From assembly GCA_002105175.1 (NCBI GenBank), contig MCGE01000007.1, forward strand, positions 806,001 through 870,000: a stretch of DNA of 64,000 bases. The letters run 5' to 3'. Of this stretch, positions 23,044-36,269 are shown in pieces. Under the pieces are notes generated by a model. It worked only from the letters and a program-made list of their open reading frames with translations. It was not told the DNA's origin and made no database searches. Position 1 is the stretch's first letter. Every line of letters begins with the position of its first letter. Made by a program: the position numbers and the translations under genes. The DNA comes from Absidia repens (Eukaryota; Mucoromycota; Mucoromycetes; Mucorales; Cunninghamellaceae).

Positions 23044-25712
23044 TTATGGGGCTAGGTATTGTTGATCGAGATTATCTTGGCTTGGACTAATATGCGGTTC
23101 ACTATAATCCACATCTAGAAACTGAGGGGCGGGCGATTTTGAATGTGCCAGATAAGAATGGTCTTCGACTTGTTCTGCGGATATTTTGGTGGTGGTAGCG
23201 TTGGCAGCGTCGGCATCGTGATGGACCCAATCGTGCGCCGCCATGGTCGAGGCGCGACGGCGGACTTCTGCCTGTGCGCGCATTTGAGGCGATCGTACCA
23301 GTTGTTCCTTGGCCAATTCCCTGCAAAACAGTTCATCCGGATCAATCAACGTCCCCAAAGCTCGAACCAGCCTCGTCGTCAGATATGTCAATCCCAGTTC
23401 GTACGACGCATTCATCCATCCAAATCCTTCACGAGGCACATACTTGAAATCCGTACCCTGATTGCCATATTCCACTTCCACCTTGTGGGATAGCGCCACC
23501 ACGTCAAATTTTTCGGGTACAACGCCATTGAATTCCACAAATGACTTGGTAATCCTATTCAATACATAATAATAAAAAACCCCTAGTTGAGTGAATGTGT
23601 TCTTTTTTTTCTACTTTTCGACTTTTCACTTACGTGTATAACCAGCGATAGGCCAGCCGATGTGCAATATCCTTCATGCCATATTTTTCAAACCCTTCCC
23701 AAGCCAAGATCTGATGAGGAGCCCAACCAAACGGAAAGTCCCATTGGCGATTGGGTCTTGACAGTGAGATGACACCCCGCGAGTTTTCAGTCCCGGAAAC
23801 AAGCCCACCTTTGGTTTCAAATTTGAAGAGTGAATTGGTAGCCAGCGCATCGGCCTGATCAGCATTGGCACATCCAGCCCAAAGCGCCCAAAAGCACGTG
23901 GCACTTTCATAACTGGCCTGTTCTTCCTTGACGGTATCATAATCATAGTAGAGGCTGTCGTTGGAGTTCCAAAGGTACTTGTCGATGCGTTCCTTGCGTT
24001 CCTTTGCACGGTTAAACCACACATCGCTGGATTGGCGTTCCCCGGTATCCCTATCTACCAAATCGTCGTCCAGAATTTCATCAATGGTATGAGCAAGATC
24101 CACCTCGTATTTGTACAAAAGTGCGTTGAGATCAATGGTTGCCAGGTTGGCGCACACACCTTCGAAGCGATACGTCGTGTCGTGTCCAGATTCGCGCACT
24201 GCTCGGTCATGCAAAAAATACTCGTCCAGCTCGGGTTGCTTGATATGGCCATAGGTGTATTGTTCGTCGTACTCCGGGATTGATAAGCCCAAGGGGCGGG
24301 CATAGGTTTCAATAATATGATCAAAATGCGATGCTTCAGTTTCGGGAGGTATGCCAAGTCCATCGGGCCGGTAGCGGGAGAGCTGTGTCTTGGGATCCAA
24401 ACGTGGTGCTGCCATCCACACCTGATGGTATTCCTTGATCGCCGATTGTAAAATGGTGCGGAGCCATTCTTTGTTGCTTTGTCTGGATCGTTCGTCGTTG
24501 CCAGCGGCTTGATCCATCTTTTCGTAAATTCGGAGCGCCATATCTGTCAAAAATGGAGGTTGAGATCGTGACAAATAGTAGGACCGATTGGCATTCAAGA
24601 CTTTCCCGTAGTGTTGGATTTCAAACGCAAAGTTTTCTGTCATGCTTTTGGCCAGTTCCACACGATTGTCCACCAATAAACCCAATACTTCAAAGTAAGA
24701 GTCCCATCCATACATTTCGTTGAAGCGGCCCCCCGGTACCACAAAAGGACACCCCTTTAATTCCCCGTCGTCGCCTTCCACCATGTTCAATGCCAGGAGT
24801 CCCGGTCGAGTGTTGATATCACGTACATATTCGGCAGTGATGTGTTTGGGTAAGTATTCCACCTGTAAGTCCTTGAGATTGGGTCGTGTTGCCTTGGTTT
24901 TCATATAGTAGTCATAGATCCTGTCTTCACCATAAGGAATATAGATGCGAGCAATATTGTTATCGTCACCAGCGCTTCGACTCTTAGTGTCGGCACAGAT
25001 TTTTTCTAAGCCATCGGCATCAATACATCGAGTCAAATTGTCCCAAAACACATTGCGGATCATGCGCGAAAGACGGTTCACCGGGTTTTCAGAGAGTCGT
25101 GCTTCATCCAAAACAATATATTTGTGACCATAGTCCTCCGCAAGTGCTAGTTCTTGTAAGAGATTCGATAGCATGTAGTTCCCACGAATGCCCATTTTAC
25201 GGAAGCCACCTGAATCCGCCGTACCTAACGCCAGTGTCTTGGGTCCCAGATCATTCACTGTAATTTGAAAGTCGTTGTCGGTATCTTCGCGTTCCAATAT
25301 CAGTTTCCTTGTTTCGTCCACATTGATAAGAAATTTGCGTGCTTTGCCTTTGTCCTCTATGTCAAAAAAAAAAAAAAAAATAGACGTAACGTCAGATCAA
25401 GCATTCTATTTGGTTTTACTGTGATAAATGTTCATTACCATGAGAAGCTCGTCGAAGCACTGTTTCCATTTCAGACTTGGATCCTAATTCTGGTCGCTAG
25501 TTGGTTATTCCATGAGGTGTGTGATGTGATATTGTTAGAGTGAGAGAGAGAGAGATATCAGTGAAAAAAGAATGGCATCAAGAGGAGTTTTAAATATAAA
25601 TAAGATTTACCGTATAAGTCCTTGTACGTGCTCTAGCATTGGCACCAGTTGTATAATATTGTGCAGCAGCAGCAAATGCGTCATAATCACCAGAGCTTCG
25701 TTGTTGGCTCAT
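23044..25712 (-). CDS. NTH1: Neutral trehalase (GH37), cAMP/PKA-regulated
   Basis: Cytosolic hydrolysis of trehalose to two glucoses. Four exons: 25712-25611, 25496-25439, 25356-23634 and 23554-23044, giving 797 residues (yeast Nth1: 751). The 58-base exon 2 places a PKA-type site RRAS at 49-52 (Ser52) in the regulatory N-terminus. A calcium-binding-like loop DTDNDFQITVND lies at 78-89, as in neutral trehalases. Trehalase signature 1 (PGGRFNEMYGWDSY, 261-274) and signature 2 (QWDFPFGWAP, from 591) are complete. There is no signal peptide, which fits the neutral rather than the acid type. The C-terminal ~65 residues carry an extra RRRAS at 726-730 and a His/Ala/Thr/Gln-rich tail. Regulation by phosphorylation and 14-3-3 binding is known for the family; it is not shown here. 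Confidence 0.96.
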
Positions 25713-27060
25713 GATTGTGTGTAAGTGTTGATTTATCGAAAGAGAAAACAAAAAAATGAGAAGAGAGAGCGAGGAAGAAAATACCGAGAAACAAGAGGAA
25801 AAATTTCCATTCGCCCAAGCGGTTTTAGAAAATCCCAAGATCCATAAACCCATGGAAACGGAGCAAATTACATACTGTATTCATGCCATTTCAAAACGAG
25901 CATGAAACTTGAACGATTAAAAAAAAATATAACTGAGCTGGTTGAACTTGTCAAAAAGGAAGACGTGACATGCTTGTGATATCACATTGATTTGGTATGT
26001 ATTTATATATAAAGTTTACGTCTTTAAAACAATCAACGTTGAATTCATGCTAATTCTTTCAAAATTGTCAGCCTTAAAAGGACCAATATAGAAACTAAGC
26101 AATCAAGTCACTCCGCCGTTTAGTACACTATGAAAATGACCTGAAATCATCATTAGAATCAAAGTATATGGCAAATCAAATGTAATCTCAGGTCATCTTC
26201 AAAAGGGTAATCTTGGGGAGGGATGGTTTTTTTTTTGGTTGGGGATGGACAAAAAGGTCACTCTTTGACTTTTGGGCATGGACCATGTCTTTTTAGTTTG
26301 TGTACACTCTTTTTTCACATGTTGATCTTTAAAACTCCGTATCGAGAAAGAAAGGTGGATCATCCAAAATATTTATTACTTAGTTTTGTGTTGGGTCCCT
26401 TCATTCATGGTCATCAAGTTTTTATCATCATCCAAGTTAATTTGATATCAATGAGTGTTTTAATACTATAGAATTTGATTTATGCCATATTACAAAGAGA
26501 GCTGGAGTGACGACTCGCGTAGAAAATATCCATCAATGCATGAAATAAACCCGCTCTCCCCAAACAAAATGAAAATGCATATATCACCACGTGATTCCGA
26601 TCCAGAGGAGTTATTACTTTATTACCCAATGGCTTTTTTTTTTATCTTTGGGAAGCACGGATGGGGTAAAGAAAAAAAGAGGAAACTATACACTCGTCAT
26701 TAAAGTTGTCAATTCATCCACATTAACACCAAACCATATTTGATTTCAGTTGCTATCTCGATTTTTGATTTTTGTTTTGCATTGTCATTCAAGCAAAACC
26801 TATTCAAAAACATCAAAAACATCAACAAACTCTTTTTTGATATTTTGGGTTCAATTATGTGTCTGTGTGCGCGTCTTAAAGAAGAATGTAAAAAAAAAAC
26901 AAGCTTTCTGTCCATCAAAAACTTGCCTATTCTCACTTGTGAAAAATCAGTATGAAATTCACACCCATTCAGAAGTATCAAACTCCCCCCCTTTTTTACT
27001 TTTTTTGCCTCGTTTTTTTCATTTTCTTTTGGGAGAGTGCTAGAGAGAGAACAAGCTATC

Positions 27061-27310
27061 GCATTTCGAGTGCCGCCATCGGTAATTAAAACACTCGATT
27101 ACTCTAAACGAGTTGGAATGTGACTTTGACAACTACCCAACTCATTCTTGCTATTGCGCCAGCTTTTCAAGGCTCTCTGTTATCAATGTTTGGATAATAC
27201 CTTACATGATGAAACAGATAAATACATACGAGTCTTGGCAGTACCTGAACAAGAAGAAAGGAAAGCTATTCTTAATAGTTATTATTTGATGATGATTGTG
27301 TCATACAAAA
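27061..27310 (+). pseudogene. Possible relic of a protein-coding gene (unidentified)
   Basis: A frame open from 27148 to 27360, without an ATG start, encodes protein-like sequence with mixed composition (for example CLDNTLHDETDKYIRVLAVP and EQEERKAILNSYY). A second stretch in another frame, 27061-27117, reads AFRVPPSVIKTLDYSKRVGM and then stops. The surrounding DNA is typical low-complexity intergenic sequence, so these pieces stand out. I do not recognise the family. It could be a frame-shifted gene fragment, or chance. Confidence 0.22.
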
Positions 27311-27427
27311 AGAAAACCTTATTAAATTGGGGGAGTTACAAAAAAAAAGGGGGGGAGTAGGATGGAGACTAGTAATTTTTTTTTATTCCAATCACTGTGC
27401 GCTTTTTTTAAAAGGGCGGTAGGTCGA

Positions 27428-27433
27428 TATAAA
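27428..27433 (+). promoter_or_regulatory. TATA box of CSR1-like gene
   Basis: TATAAA within TCGATATAAAAAAG, 124 bases upstream of the start codon, followed by a pyrimidine-rich leader ending in CA repeats. Confidence 0.45.
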
Positions 27434-27556
27434 AAAGTAGAACATTTCTTGCCTTTTTATTTTTTCAGGTTCTCTTTTCTTTCTCCATCTCTATTTTCTT
27501 TTTCTTTTTATTACTCACCACACACACACAAACACAACTACATATATATATATATA

Positions 27557-29187
<1,631 letters not shown>

Positions 29188-30201
29188 TTCCCAAAAATCA
29201 TCCTTCTCTCTCTCCTCCCATTCTTTCCCTTTCCTTTTCCACACACGGTTGTGAAAAGTGTATTCCCTTACTATTATTATTTTCTTTTTACTACCTAGTG
29301 ATACATTTCTTGTAGATTGGCATTCGTCTTCCTCTTTTTTATATATTTTTACTATTACTTTGAAATAAAAATCACATTTTATCTTTATTTTATATATATG
29401 ATTGGTCTGATCTAGGATATAAAAGGTCATGATGGTTGTGCTTCGAGGGTGACACAAAGAGGCGGTCATTTTTTAATCAAGGATTGGGTTGTGCCTGGGA
29501 AATGCAGACGAAAGATCGCCCAGCAAATTATTCTCGGGGTCAAAAAAAAAAAAAAAAAAAAGGGTCGTGGTGTTTTGAAGTGGGTCTTGTTGTTCAAGTG
29601 CCTGCTAGAGGGGATGGGGGGAATCAAAAGCGTTGAATCATCGGACGTAGGCGGCGGACATCTAACCTGGATTGATTTAGGGTATTCTATCAATAAAAAA
29701 AAAAAGGTTAAACTTGTCTCTTTTGGGATGATTCAAAAGATGGAGTATAGTGAGTGGGCTATCTGTGAATACATAACAAAGTGTTTAGCGGTTGATGGTA
29801 ATTCGAAACGGCGAATAAATAGAGGAAGACTAAACTACAAAAACACAGAAATGTTTATATAGACACACACACACACACTGTATATTTATATATTTCATTC
29901 GATAAATCAATAAAGTAAGGTAGAATATGATTTTTTATTCAGTTCAATTAAAAAGTACGAGGAGATTGAAAAATAGGGAACGACTACACTACAAAAATAT
30001 AGGAATATATATATCTATCCGCATACATCGTATATCTATATATCCCATTCGATCAGTCAATGAAATAAGGATAAAATAAGAGTTTTATTCGATTCAATCA
30101 AAGAATACAAGGAAATAGAGTAATAAAAAAAAGAGGAGATGGGCAGTGAAAGTTCGTGGAGATGAATAGCGCAAAGCAGAGGAGAGAGGGGGGCGTGGGA
30201 T
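29188..30201. other. Convergent intergenic region between CSR1-like and chitinase genes
   Basis: The first 200 bases form the 3' end of the CSR1-like gene. An A tract lies at 29542-29560. The frames 29436-29862 are homopolymer-split and without family resemblance. From 29829 the region is an imperfect tandem duplication, listed separately. Confidence 0.5.
29829..30125. repeat. Imperfect tandem duplication (~148-bp unit) in the chitinase 3' flank
   Basis: Copy 1 (about 29829-29976) and copy 2 (about 29981-30125) share, in order, ACTACAAAAA, a TATA-rich block with TTCATTCGAT or CCCATTCGAT, TCAATAAAGTAAGG or TCAATGAAATAAGG, TTTTATTCAGTTCAATTAAA or TTTTATTCGATTCAATCAAA, and AAGTACGAGGAGATTGA or AATACAAGGAAATAGA. 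On the minus strand each copy has a GAATAAAA polyadenylation-type signal, both downstream of the chitinase stop. Confidence 0.75.
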
Positions 30202-31984
30202 TCATGAAGTACGGACATCTTGCATAGCTGACAACAACGAATTATTAGAGTCATCCTATACCAAAAAAAAAAAATTGAGTCAAACACACCAATCATAATA
30301 AAAAAGAGGTTTTGAATTACCATTTCCAAGGACCACATCATCATACCGCCCAGTTTGTGTTGTACCACATACGATGCCTTGAGCTTGAGAGATGCCGGGT
30401 TATCAAAGGTCACCATAGTTTTCTTGGCCGAGTTATAAGCATAGGGAGTTGAGGTCTTGGCATCCCACCAGGTAGTCCATGACGATTGGTTGGTTTGCAC
30501 CCCATCAGCTACAATGGAACGATATTGGTATTCACCAGAGTACGCAGCAACCGCACCAGGACATGGATCAGCACCTTTTGAATCGTATTGATCCCCTTGA
30601 ATTTGAGTCGTACCAGAAAAAGGAACATGTTCCGTGCTAGCTGTGGCTGGACGACTGACAGCAGCCAAGTAGCCGTAGAAAGGGCACCCGACAACAAGTT
30701 TGTTTGCTGGAAAGCCCGCATCGGTCCATTGTTGGATAGCTTGGTCTACACTTCCTTGGTCACCACCGTTCTTCAAAGCAGAATTAGAGCCAGTGGTTGA
30801 CATCCACATACCACTGAGATCATATACCTACAACGCAAAAAGATGTGTGAGAGACAGTGTGTGTGTGTGTGTGTGTATGTGCGAGTGTGAGAATGTGGGG
30901 AGATTTGACTTACCATCACATTCAAATAATCCACTGTCGTACCCCAGGCGGCATCCAAATAGCTGGAAGGCTCCTGGCTGCTGTCGAAGAAGGGGGCAAT
31001 GGCCACAGCTGCAGTAATCAATTTGTCGGTTCCCAGCTTTTGTCGTAGTGTTTTCATCAGAGACAAGAAATTGGCTGTGTCGGCAGAGTTGCTTGATAGC
31101 CATTACAAAAAAAAAAGGAAGAAAAAGTCAGTTCGTTGTGAAAATAATGCTGGTGCCTTATTTTATTAACTTACATCGAATTACAAGAAACGCCATTCGG
31201 GCTATTGGGATATTCTAATGAACAAATGAGAAAGAGTGAGCCGAAGAGTTTGTATATATTTTTTTTATGTTAGTCAATTATTTACCCCAATCAATATCAA
31301 TGCCATCCAAATTGTAGTCAGAGACAGCCTTAGTGAGAATGGTGGCAAAAGATTCCCGAGAAGCAGACGTCTGAACCAAATCAGAGAAGTGAAGAGAGCC
31401 AGTCCAACTAAATATAATAATAGTAGTAATAATTGAGTGAGATCTTGACGTGATATCCAATTTTGGTTTTATTTTACCCTCCGACACTGAGACTAATGGT
31501 TTTATTGTTTTTATGTGCCTGGCTGACAACTTTAATAACAAAAAAAAAGGGTGATGATGAGAAAAAAAAAAAAAAAAGTAAAGCTGTTATTTTTCACTTA
31601 CTTGTCTTGAGTTGACCTGTATCAAATTGACCCAAAGTCCCGGAAGAATCTGGAATACCAAACGCATAATAAACGTGATCCAATTTTGACCAAGGAATAG
31701 TGGAAGGAAGGGCCTATATAGAGAGAGAACGGGTGAGAGTGTGCATAGAAGAAATATTCTTCGGAAAAATATAATTTATATCTTACCCAATCAGTAACAT
31801 ATGCCGAAAGTCTGACCTGAGACGCAAGAGAGGAAGTGGCAGCACCAGTAGCATTAGCATGGACTGATTTCTTTTGATAGTGAAGAGGTATGACTTGACC
31901 ATGATGGCGATTGGCATTACATGTATCCACAAAGAGACTGGCTGTCAAAAGCGTCACGACTTTCAAAAAAAAAGAAGGCAGCAT
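30202..31984 (-). CDS. Secreted GH18 chitinase
   Basis: Glycoside hydrolase family 18 endochitinase that hydrolyses chitin in wall remodelling or nutrition. Eight exons: 31984-31787, 31713-31602, 31529-31478, 31407-31286, 31214-31175, 31091-30914, 30827-30321 and 30255-30202, giving 420 residues. The N-terminus is a signal peptide (hydrophobic LKVVTLLTASLFVDTCNA, residues 7-24). The catalytic strand reads DGIDIDWEYP, the full DxxDxDxE motif; its last residues DWE are split by an intron. The preceding strand ISLSVGGWTGS is the conserved SxGG strand, and MMMWSLEMDDS near the C-terminus supplies the conserved Trp of the barrel. There is no chitin-binding module and no Ser/Thr-rich anchor, so it is probably a soluble secreted enzyme. 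A (GT)n run lies in the sixth intron. Confidence 0.94.
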
Positions 31985-32066
31985 TTTGATGGGTGTGTAG
32001 AATAATAATAATAATAAAAATAGAAGTAAAGGGAGGAGACAAAAAAAAAAAAAAAAAAAGGCGGGC

Positions 32067-32076
32067 CTTTTATATA
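32067..32076 (-). promoter_or_regulatory. TATA box of chitinase gene
   Basis: Minus-strand TATATAAAAG, about 83-92 bases upstream of the chitinase ATG; an A/T homopolymer lies just downstream, in the leader. Confidence 0.5.
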
Positions 32077-32220
32077 TTTCTAAGATGAATGAGGGTTTTA
32101 TTATATAAAAAAAAACAGGAGAATGGCACTAATGAACCAAAATGGGATTTCTACAAATAAAGAAAATTTAAAAAGAGTCAGAATATGAATTTGTGGTACT
32201 TGATCATTCAATAAACCAAC

Positions 32221-33672
32221 TTACCAAGTTGATCGTCGTACGAATGGCACACGCTTGTGATCTTTGTTGGCATTCTTCTTTCTTCGTTTTTCCAAAATCC
32301 GATCCATATTCTTTTCGCCCAATTGATTGTACTTGTCCACCAATTCCAATTTTCGTTTTTCAGCTAGGTAGAAGAAAACAATAACAAAAGAGTGAGTAAA
32401 GTACCGTTTTATTATTATTTTGATATACTTACAGTTTTTCAAGAAGTAAGGTTGTTTGCCTTGTTTCACCAAATCCGCTTCCACCTTCTTTCGTTCCCTG
32501 GCTAACATTTGTTTCCGTTTGGTATTTGCTGCTGCTGTTTCTTGAGATTTCTATTAGATAGATAACGTAATAAATAAATAAAAAATCCAAGTTAAAAATG
32601 ATTTTTGATTACCAAAGTCGCACCATATTCTCACGTAATAATCATAATGCATATATGCAGTAATAAAGTATAACTTACCATTCTAGTCAAAATTGATTTC
32701 AATCGCTCCCTTTCTTCTGGATCCTTGGTCTTTGTTAATTGTTCTTTCAGCTGTGCCTGTTCGGATTGTTTGTAATCATCGAGGAATCCATATGACTTTT
32801 CGAATAAATCTTGATTCAATTGACCTGATAATTTGTCAAACCGTGGATCCCGTCGTTTCTAGTAACAATAAAAAATCATTATGTTCAGTTACTATATACA
32901 CACCATCTCTGTAAAGGGTATTCTTTGACTTACTGTTGATGCTGTTTCCACCACATCCCTAAATCGTCCCACCTTCCTTTTTGACGACATTTCCATTGGA
33001 CTAATAGTAATAAAAAAAAAATCAATGAATAATCAGTATAAATCAAGTGTGCCTGAATCCTTTATAACTCACCTGTGTTTGCTACTACGTTTCATATCTT
33101 CTTTTGTGGCCCTTTGCCTTGGTCCTTTCACTTGATTGGCAGCCTTCTTGAGATCCTTGATGATTTGTGCTTTGGAGACCGCCGATTTCTTTCCACGAGC
33201 TGTACTAGGTTCTTCCTCTTCTTCCTCTTCTTCCTCCTCATCATCATTCAATGCTTGTTGCCCACGTCTTGCCAGCTTAAAATCCTTCATGCCCATTTTG
33301 TTCTTGATTTCTGCCAATTGTTCAAATGACACATGAGCAAGACCTATATATGTATAAATATATAAATCATACATTAAGATCCGTCTTTTTTTTTTTCCTT
33401 GACTGTACAATGAGATCTTACTTCGTTTTAATTTTTCTAAATCATGTTGTTTTTCAATTTGATCTTGATCTTCATCGTCTTGATCGCTGGTATCTTGGTC
33501 AGACTAAAATAAGGAAGGCGGGATTGAGCGATCGATCAATATTTTCTTCGAACTAATTGGCAGTCGCACTGTTTCTTTTTGTTACCTGTTGTTCGCCTTC
33601 ATCATCGGAGTAATCAAACCCATATTCTTCTTCTTCGTCTTCCGATTGATCGTAGTTGACTTGCTTTTTCAT
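32221..33672 (-). CDS. RRP36: rRNA processing protein RRP36 (DUF947)
   Basis: Nucleolar factor of the small-subunit processome, needed for early 35S pre-rRNA cleavages. Seven exons: 33672-33586, 33503-33422, 33343-33073, 33000-32934, 32858-32679, 32550-32433 and 32363-32221, giving 315 residues. An acidic N-terminus (SEDEEEEYGFDYSDDEGEQ) is followed by a second acidic run of Asp/Glu and a Lys-rich coiled region. The signature core is KRRDPRFDKLSGQLNQDLFE with KSYGFLDDYK, then a long charged helix, QPYFLKNSEKRKLEL and a final basic KRRKKNANKDHKRVPF. These match RRP36 end to end. It is divergent from the DUF1748 gene, with 222 bp between the two starts. Confidence 0.93.
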
Positions 33673-33894
33673 ATTTTTTTTCTTTAGTTGGAAGTGTGCA
33701 GAAAAAACAAAGAGGTTCAAAAAATCGAGGTGGCTGCTTTTGAAAAAAAAAGGCCGCCTCCAAGTCATATGACAACTTTCAAGGGGTGGTCGGGCTTTTA
33801 TGTGATTACAGTCTTTTTCGTTTTGTGGGTTTCATTTTGCTCTCTCTCTTCTCTCTCTCCCTCTCTCTTTTATTTTTTTTAATTCCATTTAACC
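33673..33894. promoter_or_regulatory. Compact bidirectional promoter (RRP36 / DUF1748)
   Basis: The 222 bases between two divergent start codons must hold both promoters. There is no clear TATA box; the DUF1748 side has a CT-repeat leader (about 33838-33870). Confidence 0.55.
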
Positions 33895-34186
33895 ATGTGG
33901 GGCAAACTTGCACATTTGACGGCTGATGCCGTACTGGTGTCCACAGTGCTTGCCGGCATAAAACGCAATACTGGTTTACAGTAAGTAAACTATCCACGCT
34001 GTTGCCATTGACTGACGCCTTTTTTTTTTCTTTTTTTTTTCACTTGTGCGTAGACCTAAAACCTCAGCGATAGAAAACGAAGATATACGCTCATACATAC
34101 AAAAATATTTGAACGTCGGTGAATGGGTTTTGGATAACAGCATTGTATATTTGAATAACTCGGATTACTTCGAACGTAAAAACTAA
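33895..34186 (+). CDS. Small DUF1748 fungal protein
   Basis: Two exons, 33895-33980 and 34054-34186, give 72 residues. The sequence MWGKLAHLTADAVLVSTVLA and GIKRNTGL, then the C-terminal VGEWVLDNS and final YFERKN, matches the fungal DUF1748 family almost end to end in length and motif order. The N-terminal half is hydrophobic enough to be membrane-associated; the biochemical role of the family is not established. AATAAA near 34224 is a likely polyadenylation signal. The next gene, NSE1, is convergent. Confidence 0.88.
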
Positions 34187-34934
34187 ATTGGATATCCTCG
34201 TCATATCCTTTTGGTATATACTCAATAAAAGGTAGTAGTGTGCAAAAAAAAAAAAAAAGGAAAAGGATACTGTCACATGCTTACTCTTTGTTGTTGCTGA
34301 TATGGCTCAATAAAACTTCTTTAGGGCAGAAAATGATTTCCTTTGTATTCTAGTCTAGTATTTTTTTTACTACATTCCCCTCAACTTATATTTTTATTCA
34401 ATAAAAAAAGTGTATTACATTCCCAATGATCGTATTATCTTTACAATATGTGATAAAATTGAATGAGATCGCTGAATTTTGTATACATATGAATGCATGG
34501 AAATGTTTGCCTTGTGTATTCAAGGGTATGTAAGTTATCTGTGCGTGTGTTTGTAAGTGCTGTATCTAGATATCTGGGTTTGCTGACTATATTACGTGAT
34601 TAAGATTGGATATATGTTTTGTGGTTTTATTTGGTGAACAAGGGTCAATGTATGGTATGTATGTATTTTGTGTGTGGTTTTGCTAGGTGATCAACATATG
34701 GTGTGAGTGAGTGAAGTGGGTGACTGATGAAAAATAATATTTTCATGACAATAAAAAAGGGCAAAAACAAAACAATATTATTGCAACTAATAATGATAAT
34801 AAAAACCACCCACGCTTATTTTATTCAGTAACAGAAACTTTCAAATCTAACTAATATACACAAATAATCAAACTAAAATATATAGATATCTACATTAAAG
34901 GGACGAGAGGAGAGAGGAGGGAGGGACACGAAGT
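34187..34934. other. Convergent intergenic region (DUF1748 / NSE1)
   Basis: 3' flanks of both genes. A/T-rich with short runs; a GTATGT/GTGTGT-rich stretch (34530-34720) is mildly repetitive. No gene seen. Confidence 0.45.
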
Positions 34935-35841
34935 TCAAGGGGGACTCAAACCAAACGTAGACGTTCTTGACCAAGTGGTTCGGCAAGAAGGGCAGCTAAG
35001 AGGTTGACGATTGGTAACAAAGAGTTGCTCTGCACAATGTTTGTGGATGCGGACATTGCAAGGTTGTGACTCACACCGTTCACCAACTGTAACCAGATCT
35101 GAGCACATGTGACACTCTTTGATGACACCTTGGAATTGTTCGTGTAAGTATCCAGTGAGTTCCATCAAGCATCGAGGACTAAGAGTGTACGATCCAGATC
35201 GTTCCATCAACCATTGGTCCTTGACCAGTTGCTCCAAAAATTCTTCAGTTGCCTTGGTTGTCATCGCCGGTTCCATATGTTGCCCGAGTGAAATCGCTGT
35301 CATGGACCGCACAGAATATTTATCATCGTCCGCCATCACAATCGATTCAATCTAAGGATAATGTTACATGTATGTTCAGTTACCATCCTCTTTCTCTCTT
35401 TCTCTCTCCCAAGCTCTTGTGATACTACCACTTACCAGTTTGCGGAAAAGGCCAATTTGAGTGGCATCATAACTTGTTGCCAATTGCGCGACATCATCTG
35501 GCTTCGTGTTCACAAACGCGATCACCGGTTCACCAGTCCATTGATTATGAGATCGTCGTAATGAGAAGTCATATTCATTCAGCTTGTGGTTGATTTGCCC
35601 AACAAACATTGCAAAGTCGCCCTGCTCGACTAATATAAAGAGATAGATAATTTTTTTGAGTATATTGCTATGAAGTGAATCAAGTTTTTGTTTCTGGATT
35701 ATTATTATTATTACCATTGGCCATGCTACAGACTAACTCATGAATTTCCAAAGCCTTGCTTTCCTCGAGAATTTGGTAGGACATTAACGATTGTACAAAG
35801 AGTCGATGGCTGTTGTCATACTGTAAATCCGACTCGGCCAT
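34935..35841 (-). CDS. NSE1: NSE1, RING-type subunit of the SMC5/6 complex
   Basis: Three exons: 35841-35715, 35629-35436 and 35351-34935, giving 245 residues. Nse1 pairs with the MAGE protein Nse3 and is the ubiquitin ligase subunit of the SMC5/6 DNA-repair complex in the nucleus. The N-terminal winged-helix part begins YDNSHRLFVQSLMSYQILEE, followed by GDFAMFVGQINHKLNEYDFS and a TGEPVIAFVNTKPDDVAQLA segment typical of the family. The C-terminal variant RING has CHMCSDLV, GERCESQPCNVRIHKHC and CPSCRTTW, consistent with a C4HC3 zinc-ligand set. All ligands are present. Confidence 0.92.
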
Positions 35842-36269
35842 GATCAAAAAGAAAAAAAAAAAAAAAAAAAAAAAGGGTTAGGGACAAAAATTATACAAAA
35901 AACGTTTGAATTTTACGCATCACTGCAACGGAAAAAAAAAAAAAAAAAAGAGTGCGGGATTTTAAACTCACAATTCCTATGGACAGAGGGGAAATCAATC
36001 AATGCAAGCTAACAATTGAAACCATCAATGTGCCAGACACAGCTTCTCAAACCATATTCAGTAGTATCTATACATGTTGAAAATAAATAAATAAAAAAGG
36101 TGTGTGTTATTTAATAAATAGAGCGACAAGTTGATAAAAAATCAAAATGTCATTTGAGAAGACTTTATTGTAGTATATATATATATAATATAGCGTATTT
36201 GTATGATATAAACTAGACTACTTTTGATGCACTATACTAAATGAATGGGGGAAAAAAGGAAGGGAATAA
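35842..36269. other. Short intergenic region
   Basis: Between the NSE1 start and the stop of the ITC1-like gene, both on the minus strand. It contains A tracts (about 35853-35875 and 35933-35949) in the NSE1 leader and an AT run (36174-36190) in the 3' flank. No gene seen. Confidence 0.5.

Larger units (their letters stand above)
25713..27556. other. Long divergent intergenic region between trehalase and CSR1-like gene
   Basis: Upstream of both genes. A/T-rich, with many short poly-A/T runs and no copy of the dispersed repeat. A possible coding relic (27061-27310) and a TATA box (27428-27433) are listed separately. Directly before the CSR1-like ATG is a run of TA dinucleotides (27544-27556). 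Nothing else is supportable. Confidence 0.45.

Noticed and set aside
29436..29862. Overlapping frames between CSR1-like and chitinase genes
   Set aside because: They depend on poly-A runs read as poly-Lys and on non-ATG starts; the 3' part lies in the tandem duplication.
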